A DNA stretch of 64,000 bases from Excoecaria cochinchinensis (Eukaryota > Streptophyta > Magnoliopsida > Malpighiales > Euphorbiaceae): NCBI GenBank assembly GCA_947683425.1, contig CANTUQ010000101.1:28729001-28793000 (forward strand), given 5' to 3'. A model generated the notes under the pieces. That model had not been told where the DNA came from. It did no database searches and saw only the letters and a program-made list of their open reading frames with translations. A program made the translations under genes and the position numbers. The stretch's first letter is position 1, and each line of letters opens with the position of its first letter. Shown here piece after piece: positions 49,186 through 60,247 of the stretch.

Positions 49186-49256
49186 ATGCCTTCAGGCCGC
49201 AAAGTCTCAGCGGTCGATCTTGCACATGAATTCGCAGCTTATGGTCTTCCTGTAAG
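49186..49256 (+). pseudogene. Orphan first coding exon of an unidentified gene
   Basis: ATG begins a frame coding MPSGRKVSAVDLAHEFAAYG followed by LPV. It ends exactly at a good donor (AAG|GTAATT) with the last codon split. Composition and peptide look truly coding. The stretch before it (48855-49160) resembles a leader with a possible intron. No matching downstream exon is found: a Copia element begins 306 bp later and the sequence after it is repeats. The gene was probably truncated by or around the insertion, although an intron grown by the transposon cannot be excluded because downstream exons may lack recognisable motifs. Family not identified. Confidence 0.4.
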
Positions 49257-49477
49257 GTAATTTTGCACATGCATTCTTTTCTATGTTAAATTCATGATGT
49301 TAGATGATTTCTGTTGAATTGAATCCTTTGTCTTTTCGGAGGTGTTTCTAAATCATTAGTAAATAAGTTGTTCTTGAATACAAATTTCACCTTTTTGTTG
49401 TATTCTTTACAATTACTTTAACTTTTATATATATTCAAACTAACCACTGAAATTACTATTATTATTATTTTTCAGAA

Positions 49478-49487
<10 letters not shown>

Positions 49488-49514
<27 letters not shown>
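49488..49514. repeat. (ATT)n microsatellite
   Basis: Nine ATT units. Confidence 0.85.
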
Positions 49515-49562
49515 GAGTTTTTCTAATGCTATTTTCCAGAAATTATTATTACTATTAGAATT

Positions 49563-49985
49563 TGATAGAGTTGGGATACGCCCATGACTCTATAAATGAT
49601 TGAGTTCCTATCCAGATTAAATTGAGTTATTTAATCTAAATTAAATTACCAAATATTATCTCAGAAAGAGTCTGAGTTAAACTAGAGTTAGGTCTCTAGC
49701 CATTAGGACCTTTATAAATAGAGGTGAGGTCCTCATAATTTGGTAACGAGAAAACGTATACACCGCAAGTCTGCTCGTTCCCACTCACAGTTTTTTGTCT
49801 TATTTTCAGGGGCATTTAGACTGTGATCTAGCTGCTCTTACCCCGAGTGGGTAAAAGCCAGACCAGTGACCAAAACCAAATGGGATCTTGGTAGACGCTT
49901 CCGCAACGAGTTTCTGCGCTACAAGAGGTAGGTACATTTATTTAATGTTACCTTCATTTAATTATATGCGTATAATTTCCCATCA
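49563..49985 (+). repeat. 5' LTR
   Basis: Begins TGATAGAGTTGGGATACG, has TATAAATA at 49713-49720 and ends TTTCCCATCA. The first 146 bp match 56995-57140 with few differences. Confidence 0.88.
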
Positions 49986-50364
49986 TTGGTATCAGAGCCG
50001 TTGTTTTTGTGTCCTGGCATATGGCTAAACAGATCTAAAATTTTATGTGTAAAATTATTAGATCTGGGATGCATATAACACAACAAAAATTTATTTTTTG
50101 TGTGAAAAATATATATGCGTGTATATTTCGGCTCGATTTCGTGTATGTGTACACCGAAACCCGAGGGGACGAACATGAGTGTTCTAAACGGCTAACTAGA
50201 AGTCGGGATTTTTTATTTTTGGCCTCACCATTGGATTCACAGACCCTGAAAACTCCCCACCGGCCGGAATCGGAGAGTCAGAAACGGTTGGCAAGGCGGC
50301 GCGTGGAGCACACGCGCTCCAACTCGTTCGGCGTTTGCGCGTGGACGGTGGCCCACACGCGCGT

Positions 50365-50800
50365 GCCACGTGTCAGCAGTATTGCGTCACTGCTGACACG
50401 TGGCCCAATGGCCGAGCGCCATGTGGATGGCAGAGGCCATGCCACGTGGGCAAATTAGAGGATGACACGTGGCTGACCGAGGTCGTGCCACGTGTCATGA
50501 TGACGTGTCATACAGCTAACACGTGGCCCAACTAAGGAGAGACACGTGGACCAATGAGACTGTGCCACATGTCATGCCATGTGTTATTGATGACGTGGTA
50601 TCAATGACACGTGGCCCAATCAGGGGTCGCCACGTGTCAGACCGAGATCTGCCACGTGGCAATGCTGACGTGTCATGCGTGACACATGGACCAATGAGAC
50701 ACCGCCACGTGGCACCAGCTGGACCAATGGCATTCAGACACATGGCGTGACTGGATGCGGACACGTGGCACGATGTGGTTGTGACACGTGTCTGGCCAAG
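50365..50800 (+). repeat. G-box/CCAAT array in the Copia leader
   Basis: Thirteen CACGTG hexamers in about 430 bp, mostly as CCACGTGTCA or TGACACGTGG, plus CACATG and GACGTG variants. Several are followed at fixed distance by CCAAT as CACGTGGCCCAAT or CACGTGGACCAAT. The block is GC-rich against AT-rich flanks. Open frames crossing it (for example 50045-50458, 50675-50911) are by-products of low stop-codon density. Confidence 0.9.
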
Positions 50801-51269
50801 TGGGACGACGTGCGTGTAGCGCGTGAGCGCGTCTCCCTCCCTCTGTTCGGCGCGTGTGGGCGCGTACGGTGCCCTTCGACCACCATTTCAGCTCCGATTT
50901 TTGTCAAATAATTTTTAAAAATTATTTCTGATTTTTTGGTCATATTTTCAAAATTTTTTAATGACCAGAAAATTAATTGTGCATTTTTTGATATTTAAAT
51001 GTGTTTAATTTCAAAATAAAATTTAGATATTGTAGAAAATGTGTTTTCTGCATTCAATTAATTTTTTAAAATATTTTGAAAATTTTTTTGAGATGCTGTC
51101 CTTATTTATTGATTGAAATGCGTTTCAATTATGTGTATTTATACATGAGTGTATAAATTTTACCTGTAATATGTTACAGAAAAGTTAAATAAGGGCACTG
51201 GTACTTCCTTATGAAACGCATAGATTATTTTAAGAATTGCAAGGGTGCAATCAATAAGTAACATGAAAA

Positions 51270-51540
51270 TGCGAAGGAAGTTTTGAGCTGATGACAATTG
51301 ATGCAACAGTACATCATAAATTACATGTGTGAGAACAAATACAAGAGTGCATTTGAACTGGTGGTCTGAGTATGAAAATAAAATTTTGGTTCGAGTTACC
51401 AAAAGGGCAAGTATTGAAAAGTAACACTAAAATTCTGTGATGGTGTTGAGAAATGGACAGAACGTGTATTGTCCATGACTTCATCAATGGACTTATGAGT
51501 CACTTGATGAATTGATTAAAACGGTCAAAGATATAATCCT
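51270..51540 (+). pseudogene. Decayed copy of the extra leader frame
   Basis: Aligns at protein level with the 118-codon frame of the other Copia element: a VHH, QE..QEC and GLS pattern, then KSNT. It is interrupted by several stops. It occupies the same place between leader and gag. Confidence 0.45.
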
Positions 51541-52069
51541 AACAACTAAAAAGATTTTATGAAATCAGGACTTCAATAATAGTTGACATAAGTGTCAATT
51601 TGAGTTGGCGTTTGTTGTTATTAAAATAGGATTTATGTTTCCTATTAATATTTGACATGAGTGTCTTATTTTGGGATTATTGTATTTTTGGTTAAATAAA
51701 TGTGTTTATTTACTTATCATGATAGCATTTAACTTTATAATAAATGAGTTTATTTTAATTGTTAATTGCCTTGCGATATTTTATGAGTAAAATAATTGCA
51801 TGTTTATTAAGTAAAGGTTTAATAAAGATCCCCTCATAAGTTTGAGAACTTGATAATCCAATAATTCAGATTTATTATGCATGAAATCTTAACTTATAAG
51901 GTTGGACATTAGGACTTAGAGGGTAATTGGATACTATAAGTAGCCTTTTCGAATTTGAGCCTAATAGAAAATTTTACTAGGTTACTATTTCAGGTGCATA
52001 ATAAATTGCATGTGTTGCCTTATCTCTTTTAAAAATGTGCAATATTGATCCATTTGAGATCAGAGGATC

Positions 52070-52860
52070 CTAATGGATGCTACTTCCAAGTTATAATTAT
52101 GAAAACTGGAATACAAAGATCCAGTATGTGCTTAAAGAGCAAGAGGCTCTTGAACCCTCAAGTTCGGTTATGGCTGAACCTGAGGATGACAATATAACCC
52201 AGCATAAGCAGGACCGGGATGCCTATGTTGCATCACATCACTAAGCAATTTCGCAAGTATCAAAATGCAATAGATTTGTGGATCGATTTGCAGGAGAAAT
52301 TCAGAGATGTGACTCTGAATAAGCTCCGATCATTGACGATCAAATTTGATAGATATCAGAAAAGTCTGATTATTTGATGCGAAGACATCTAATAGAGATG
52401 GAAAGGAAAAGTGAGCTTAGTGAACTTAGTCATAAGTGACTGATGAGCAGTAAGGTCCAAACCATTATCCATTCTTTACCCAAGAGTTGGTAGCATGTTT
52501 AGATGCAACTAACTCACATGGATAAGCATAAAGACATTTGAGAATGTCGCTTGTCATTTGAAGCTTAAAAGGGACTGTCTGACAATGATTAAGGTCAATG
52601 TCATAGTGCATATGGCACAGTTCTGTTCTAATAGAATGAGTTCTCATTAGAACAATAAAATAAGCTTCAACAATAGAGGTAAGAAAAAGGCTTGAGAGCC
52701 TGAAAAGCAAAAGGAATAGAATCACAAAAGGTCCAAAGGCAAATGGAAGGTAAACTTTTCAAGAGTGAAATGTTTCAATTGCCTATAGAAATGACATTAT
52801 GCAAGAGATGCATTATGCCTAAAAAGATACACTATTCTGACTCAAGAGTGAGTGAAATTT
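52070..52860 (+). pseudogene. Copia gag remnant
   Basis: Segments matching Copia gag: IQYVLKEQEALEP near 52120, QFRKYQNAIDLWIDLQEKF near 52245-52300, and a degraded CCHC knuckle near 52770 (KCFNC followed by HYARDA), where the last Cys is replaced. Frameshifts and stops separate the pieces. Confidence 0.7.
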
Positions 52861-53099
52861 ATGTATCTAGTTCTGAATTTCATCCTTTGTGGGTGATAGA
52901 TTTAGAACCAATGGACCGAGTAACAAGGGATCGAGAAACCTTTGTTATGAAATTTAGGTTCTGTTCTTGCTTTATTGAAATTTGTTTTTAATTTATAGTT
53001 TGAGGATAACAGTGTATACTTATGCTTGAATGATTTTATTGTTATGAATGTAGACCATAACTATTTAAGTAAAACTAATTTTTCCTTTAATTGATTCTT

Positions 53100-53960
53100 A
53101 CTCTTCACATAGTTATGAGGACAATGTGAAATTATGGCATGCTAAATTAAATCATATTGGACAAAACTGAATGAGTCGGTTAGTCAAAGAAGGTTTAGTA
53201 GGCGATTTAAATAAGGTTGAATTACCTACATGTAAGCATTGCCTAAAAGGAAAAACTAGTTAGAAAATCATTCGAATAAGGAACTAAAGCGAATTTCCAT
53301 TGCAGTTAGTCCATTCTGATGAATGTGGTCAAATGAATGTGAGGGTAAGGCATGGGGCCTACTATTTCATCACATTAATATATGACTATACTAGGTATAG
53401 TCATGTCTATTTGAATTCTCACAAGTCAGAAGTATTGAGTTGCTTCACGACTTATATGAGTATAGCTGAGAATCAATTAGATAAAAAGATCAAAACTTTA
53501 AGAACTGACAGAGGTCAGTAATATCTTACAGATAAACTTAAAGTTTCATGTGATGAAAAAGAATTGAATATCAGTTGTTCATTCCTTAAAATCCACAACA
53601 AAACGGTGTTGAGGAAAGGAGAAATAAAACTCTCCTATATATATGGTTAGATCTATGATGGCAGAGGCAAATTTGCCTATCTCCTATTGGGGAGATATTT
53701 TGTTGACTGCCACTTATGTTCTGAACTGTATGCCCTCCAAATCTGTCATTACCACAACTTATGAGTTGTGAAATGGTCGACAAGTTGACCTAAGCCATTT
53801 ATAACTTTTGGGTTATAATGCTTACGTCCATGATACCTCAATTTGGTAAATTTGAGACCAAGAGGCAGAAGAGTATCTATGTGAGATATTCTGAAGTATC
53901 AAAAGGATACATTTTCATGGGTCAGTAATAAAATGACATAATGATAAAATTTGAATCACT
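53100..53960 (+). pseudogene. Copia integrase remnant
   Basis: The zinc-binding pre-integrase motif is visible (LWHAKLNH then PTCKHCLKGK). Next come the core segments LVHSDECG and LIYDYTRY, then LRTDRGQ with a stop right after, so the catalytic triad region is broken. Confidence 0.75.
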
Positions 53961-54529
53961 AGACGTCACATTCTAAAGAGAATGCATTTTCTAAGTTGGG
54001 CGAAGTGAATTGAGATTTCACTTTATATTAATTTCAGGTAGAGGAACGATCAGGATCACTCCATCCGAGTGGGAGGGAGTTAGAGGAAGAAGGTTAAGAC
54101 CTTCATCCTCCAAACGATTCGGATGTTCGAGACCTGATTCGAATGGGAGTATTCCTGACTCCAGTGGGAGGAAAGAATATAGTATTCCTAACTCCAGTGA
54201 GAGTATGGAACATGATCCCAGTGGAAGCATTGTGAATCACGATAAATATATGAGACATGTTTATCAAGATTCAGAACTGCAAAAATCTAAAAGGATAAGT
54301 GTTTCATGCCGACAATTTAAAATTGAAGGCCTGAGCGAAGCCTTTTTGGTTATCCCACAAGACTAGAAAGAGCATAAAACCTATTCAAAAAGCTCTTTCA
54401 TTCCCATTTAAGAGAAAAATGGACTAAAGCAATGGAAAAGGAAATTGGCATCCATGAGATCAAACCATGTTTGAGAACTAGTTGATCTACAGGAAGGACA
54501 CAAATTGAGAATAAATGTATTCTCAAAGT

Positions 54530-55110
54530 AAAGTGAAAGGCTGAAAGAGGTATCGAAAGATATAAGGCTCGGCTAGTCGCTAAGGGGTTCATACAATAGA
54601 AAGAGATTGACTATGAGTAGACTTTCTCATCTGTTGTAAAATTTACGTCCATAAGGTTCATTATAGCCACAGTGGCGAGTTTGAATGTAGAGCTTCATCA
54701 AGTGGATGAATAGACTGCTTTTCTCAATGGAGAAATGGATGAAACAATCTACACGTTTCATTGGAAAAGGCAGCAAACATAAGGTTTGCTGATTGATGTG
54801 TTCAATCTGTTGCCTTAAACAGTCTTCAACACAATAGTGCTTGAGACTTCATCATATAATCATGTCGAATGTGTTCAACATGATTGATGAAGATCATTGT
54901 GTTTATAGTAAAAGCTCTGAAAATGAATTCATCATTTTGGCATTGTATGTATACGACATAATTAAATCTGAAAATGATAAATGGTACGTAAATAAAATCA
55001 AAGATTGGTTATCGTCCAACTTTGAGACAAAGAATATGAGTTGTGCATATTACATTCTTGAAGTTAAGATTTCAAGAGATCATTCAAGAAGATTGTTGTC
55101 TATTTCTTGA
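54530..55110 (+). pseudogene. Copia reverse transcriptase remnant
   Basis: Shows RYKARLVAKGF, VELHQVDE..AFLNGEMDE and, later, ALYVYDII where an active enzyme has YVDD. The substitution of the first catalytic Asp, together with stops, shows loss of function. Confidence 0.75.
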
Positions 55111-55249
55111 GAGAAATATATCAACAAAGACCTTGAGCGATTTAATATGCAATACTGCAAACTCATAGATTACCCCATTGCCAAGAATCAGTTTCTTAGC
55201 AAAGATGTGTCCTATGAGGTCAAAAAAATTGAATGTATGAGGAGCGTTC

Positions 55250-55860
55250 AATATATATGACAGTGCCATGGGTAGTATTATGTATGCAGTGTTGTATACA
55301 AGACATGATATATGTTATGCAGTGGGCATGGTAAATAGATATCAATCTAACCCAGGCAAAGCACATTGGAAGCAATTGAATGGATACTTATATACCTTAG
55401 AGGTACTGAAGCCTATTCTCTCTATTATTAAGAAAATGATCTGCATTGAGAGAATACAGAGACGTTGATTGGGCAGGAGATGTGGATGAGAAGGCATCCA
55501 CCTCAGGTTTAAATTCTTGTTTGGCAAGAGTGCCATCTCGAGGAGTAACAAGAATTAAACCCGTGTAGTCTTATCAATAGTGGAAGTTGAATTTGTCACT
55601 TCCTCAATTGCAGTACAGGAGACAGTTTGGCTGAAATGGTTTATGAGCCATTTAAGAGTAACTGTCTTAGAGGTATTAATGACAGTTTTTAGTATCAGTC
55701 AGTTGTTGATAGCTTATAGTGGAGCTAAGCGTATCGGCATTAAGTATCAATACGCGAGAGATATTGTTGCACAAGGAGAGATGTGAACTTACAGTACGTT
55801 TCTACGCACGCAGATCCGTTGAGTAAACCTATGACGAGAGATGTGTTTTGAGAGACATAT
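55250..55860 (+). pseudogene. Copia RNase H remnant
   Basis: Typical Copia RNase H start GSIMYAVLYTRHDICYAVG then RYQSNPGKAHWK, with frame breaks afterwards. Confidence 0.75.
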
Positions 55861-56994
55861 TAGATCTCGAGGTTTGCGTAGAATTTAATTGGTATTGTTA
55901 TACTTTATATAATCCCTTAACATTATTATTTGCGAATAATAACTAAAGTTCATTGTTGGCAATACATGAGTGTGGATGTTTATGTGTAAACAATTACTGT
56001 TATTGATATGAGATTGAGCATGTCGGACAGAGAAGTAGCCCACTCACAAGGGTGTTTACCTTAGTTTTGTCAATGAGTTGGCAAAGACTAAGATGAGGCG
56101 ATTTTTGAACATATGAGAAAGCTCGAGAGTCTGTTCAAAATAAAAGTACCGTCTTGTAGAAATTACAAAATGAGTCTTGTTAAGGTGTGAGATAAAGACA
56201 TACATAAAGTTGTATGCTTTGGATTGAGATCCAAAATAAGGATTGTATGAAATCCGATGGTCAGTTATATGTAACTACCATGTTCTGTCTGAAAAGCCAG
56301 AAGTAGTCCTTAAGTAAGTGGACTAAAGTTGGGTGCTTCGGTGCATCGCAACCTTACGTTTCTGTATGGTGTTTAATATACACATTATTAAAATGTGAGA
56401 CATGCGCTCCTTTAAGGGAAGGAAAGAACACCATAACACATGTTTTATACCGTGTGTGCTTATGTGATCATAGGGATGAGAATTTAATAATATTACTGAT
56501 CTCAACTTTCCCTATTATGAGACCCTATTTATATTTCGACCCTCAGAACCCTTAACTTATCCCTGAAGTATGGTTCAATGTGGCTAGCTTAGTTAGTTTC
56601 CAAGAGGTCCGGGAAAAATTTAGGCCTGGCGGATCTAACTAGAAAAGCGAGTTAAATCATGATGGATGGCATACAGTAAGAGGGGAAGATAGCCTTCTGA
56701 TCACTTTCATAAGGTTTCGTGGTTCACTGGCCGGTCTATTATAGTTTCTATGTGTAAAAATATAATAATGAACACGAAAATTATTTTATGAGATCATGAG
56801 TTAAAACAGTGAATGTGAGAAGGTAATCTAGGGTTAGGCATACGTGAAGAAGAGGATCTTATTTTTCGAGACGCTATATATCCCTAACAGGTGTATAGCA
56901 CTAGTGCTCTCGAGGTATGCTGGTCACACAATCTATTTGCCAGTATAACTGAAGATTAAGTTAGGAATGCGTTCCGTCATGTGCGAGTGGGAGA
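55861..56994 (+). other. 3' untranslated region of the Copia element
   Basis: Non-coding. Shares long stretches with the 3' region of the minus-strand element (12211-13010). Ends in the purine tract before the LTR. Confidence 0.6.
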
Positions 56995-57140
56995 TGATAG
57001 AGTTGGGATACGCCCATGACTCTATAAAGGATTGAGTTCCTATCCATATTAAATTGAGTTATTTAATCTAAATTAAATTACCAAATATTATCTCAGAAAA
57101 AATCTGAGTTAAACTAGAGTTAGGTCTATAGTCATTAGAA
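56995..57140 (+). repeat. Truncated 3' LTR
   Basis: Matches the first 146 bp of the 5' LTR and then ends abruptly in unrelated CG/AT alternating sequence. Confidence 0.85.
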
Positions 57141-57153
57141 TCTAATATAATAT

Positions 57154-57200
57154 TACGTGCGCGCATCTAACGCGCACGTAAATGTGCAAAATCTAACGCG

Positions 57201-57253
<53 letters not shown>
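57154..57253. repeat. Inverted repeat plus alternating purine-pyrimidine tract
   Basis: Perfect 10-bp arms TACGTGCGCG / CGCGCACGTA (57154-57163, 57171-57180) with a 7-nt loop. These are followed by a run of about 58 bp of strict purine-pyrimidine alternation (CG, then CA, then TA units) from 57196. Confidence 0.9.
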
Positions 57254-57257
<4 letters not shown>

Positions 57258-58147
57258 TCATTAAAATGAAAATATTATTTAATTTTGATTATCTATATAA
57301 TGAATGTGTTATTTTTATTTTGAGTTATTTTGATTGCACAAAATATTACTAATTTTAAATTTTAATAAATTATTATTAACATACAATTTTTTTTAGACTG
57401 TTTATTAAATTGAATAAAAAAAATATTTTTTGCATATTAATAAAAGAAAAGTCAAAATTAAATTTATATATATATTTATTTTTTTAAAAAAATAAAAAAG
57501 CAACAGCAACCGGTGGGAAAAGCTGCAGCTTTCCCACATAAATAAAAAAAAAAAGCAAAAATTAATACATTTATATAATACACTGTTGCGAAAATAAAAA
57601 TTCATATTCGTTTTCATTTTCGCAACCATGTATTGCAAAAACGAAGAAAATACCAAATTTTCAAATACTTTATAAAGTATCCCAAAAATTCAATTATTTT
57701 TTAAAAAGCATTATTTATTAAAAAAAAAAAGGGCCCCTAAGAACTCAACTGCTACATTATGTGCTTTTATATAAGAGGGAAAATAATTGATTTACAAATT
57801 TTAATGCTGTACGTCTTCCCATGAATTAATTGATGATGGCATTTAACTAATAATATAAAAATGGCACGTGGTTCAGTCAGCCTGTCTAAGCAAAATCCTA
57901 ATCTGCATGTGCTATTTCTGTGTAGGAAATTGATTGACGCTTATCTTATAATTGAGGTTCAGGAAGATAATTGACATCTCAATCAAGAATTCTTCCAAGA
58001 TGGACTTGGCCCATTAAACATAACAAGTGGTACTGGTACCAACTCAAACCACCTCACAGCTATTATTGCAGCTTTCAAAAGGTTAATTTGTTAGGATTTC
58101 AATCAATTTTATGATTTATAACGATTTAATTATTAAATTTTAATTTA
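57254..58147. other. AT-rich intergenic region with two hairpins
   Basis: A near-perfect palindrome at 57513-57537 (GTGGGAAA, AGCTGCAGCT, TTCCCAC) and an inverted repeat GTTGCGAAAAT / ATTTTCGCAAC (57585-57595, 57616-57626). No gene. Confidence 0.5.
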
Positions 58148-59924
58148 TAACGAAAAAATAATTCATATATTATTTTATAAAAAAAAATTATAATGATCGA
58201 AAATTATATTCGCCGACAGCCGGCGCGTGATTGGCACGGCAAAATTCAATACACATCAAAAATTTTACCACATCGGATTTGGATTAATTTTTATAGTAGT
58301 CACTCAACTTTATGCCTTATAACCAATGTTTTTATAAGCGGATCGGATATCGACTCGGATAGCCAACTGAGTCAGGAGTCAACTGGTTGAATCGAGTTGA
58401 CTCGAAATTTTTTTTTAAATATAATTATTTATAAAAAATTAAAAATATGGTATATAAAGAATATATTCAAATAATCTATTAATTATATCATAAATTAATG
58501 TTAAAATAATAATTTTAAATCCAATAAAATTTACAAATATAAAAATCAAATAACTGAAATTAAATAAAACCAATAACTAAAATTAAAATATTTTACTAAT
58601 TTAAATCAAACTGATTATTTAAATAACCAAATAATATTGATTGAATTGTATTAGTTTTTAGGTATATCATGATTTATATGGTGGATATAATTTCTCATTT
58701 CTCATTAATTATTAAACTTCTATTTCTTATCTTTGTTTCTTTTACCATTAAAATTTTTTGGACAAATCAATTATTTTCTTGACTCTCAATATTTTAATAA
58801 TTTTGTTACTCTTTTTTTTTTTTTGCTTTTTTTTTTGCTATATATATATTCACAATGGAGAGTCAACATATCAATTGGACAGGACATTAATTTAGGGTTT
58901 ATTAGATTTTTTATAAAAAAAATCAAAAAAATAAAAAAATTGAATTGAACCCGAGTCAATCCGATTCAACCCGTCCCGGTCCAACCCAAGTCAATCCGAT
59001 TCAAACCGAGTTTTTGCATATTCCGATTTTTATGCTGAATCAACCCGAATTTATTACCGATTCACGGTTGAACCGGTCTGACTGGCCGAGTCAACTCGAT
59101 TTTTAAAGCAATGCTTATAACGATATAGTCACTAAACTTCATTTGTAACGAAAAAATAACGCATATATTATTTTGTAATGAAAAAATCACAATGACTGAA
59201 AATTATTTTCGCCAGTAACCGGCGCGTGATCTGCACGGAAAATCCTAATGCCGTGTCAGAAATTTTGTCATGTCGGATTTTACTGGATCCAACGTGACAT
59301 TTTGGTAAAAAAAAAAAATTTACTGCTCTCGATTTCTCTTCACCTCTCTCACATCCCCCTCTCTCATTATCTGCTTAGCGAGACCAAATAAGCTTTATGG
59401 TCCTCCAGTGTCTTCGTCTTTTTTATAACTGCATTAGCATGCATCCAACAATCCTATATGCTCAGCGAGGACAAATAACACAATTTATTATTATTTTCAA
59501 CAATGCAAACGTATTGATTAGATCAGGATTAACTTTGATCTGCTTACTATTATATAGAAATCCGATAGCAAATACAATTTTCGGTCACGCGCCAGTTGTC
59601 TGTGAACACAATTTTCGGTTATTATGATTTTTTTGTTATAAAATACTATATGGATTATTTTTTCATTACAAATTGAAATTTAGTAATCACATAGTTACAA
59701 GACATAAAATTGAGTGATCACCACAGAAATTAAACCCTAATCAAATGTGGCAAAATTTCTGACGTGACATTGAGTTTCGCCGTACAGATCATACGCCGGT
59801 TGCCGGCGAACATAATTTTCAGTTATTGTGATTTTTTCGTTACAAAATAATATATAAGTTATTTTTTCATTACAAATTGAAATTTTGTAACCAAATCGTT
59901 ATAAGTGAAAAGTTGAGTGATCAC
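58148..59924. repeat. Complex of four related units in two orientations
   Basis: Units at about 58148-58300 and 59147-59280 read forward. Units at about 59585-59722 and 59772-59924 are their reverse complement. Shared parts are AACGAAAAAATAA, GAAAATTAT.TTCGCC, and GCCGGCGCGTGA or its variants. The arrangement looks like the duplicated long terminal inverted repeats of a DNA transposon around a non-coding centre (59290-59580). Confidence 0.65.
58324..59113. mobile_element. hAT-type element nested in the inverted-repeat complex
   Basis: A perfect 8-bp duplication CTTATAAC lies at 58316-58323 and 59114-59121. Termini are CAATGTTTTTATAA and, inverted, CATTGCTTTAAAAAT. Subterminal GACTCGGAT/GAGTCAACT-like repeats occur at both ends. 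The 790-bp interior is AT-rich and the 71-codon frame in it is not a transposase. Confidence 0.75.
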
Positions 59925-60247
59925 CTAATAAATTACCCCGCTTCTGGGTCTAGTTTTAATAACAATCAATTAATTTATAACAATTTCAGTTTTTATAGTA
60001 AGGGGCTATATAGTCTAACTACAGTCAACAAAAGAAAAACCCGAATTCGTTACCTATCGTACCTTTAATTGAGTGATGGACATATGATCAAATATTTGTA
60101 GTTTCATCGTCTTTATTAATAGATTTGGCTGTAGTCTCAAACCTTACAAAAAATTGAGGCATTATTCTATGATACTATCTTCCACATAACATTGAAACAT
60201 TAATTGCAACAAGGAAATGCTAGACCATGAAACAAGTAGCTTGAAAT
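59925..60247. other. Intergenic, including likely 3' untranslated region of the minus-strand UGT
   Basis: No gene seen. Confidence 0.5.

Larger units (their letters stand above)
49563..57140 (+). mobile_element. Copia-type LTR retrotransposon, decayed, 3' LTR truncated
   Basis: The 5' LTR (49563-49985) is followed by the primer-binding site TGGTATCAGAGC (49987-49998), the usual Copia match to initiator tRNA-Met. The interior holds, in order, a G-box-rich leader, a decayed extra frame, gag, integrase, reverse transcriptase and RNase H (Copia order: integrase before RT). The purine tract GTGGGAGA precedes a partial 3' LTR at 56995. The 3' LTR stops after 146 bp, at GTCATTAG, so it lacks the part from the TATA box onward. 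Many in-frame stops and frameshifts occur in every domain, so the element is dead. It is closely related to the minus-strand element at 11655. Confidence 0.92.

Noticed and set aside
50045..50943. Several long open frames on both strands in the GC-rich part of the second Copia element
   Set aside because: They arise from the G-box repeats and scarcity of stop codons. No protein family is recognisable and all frames are open together.
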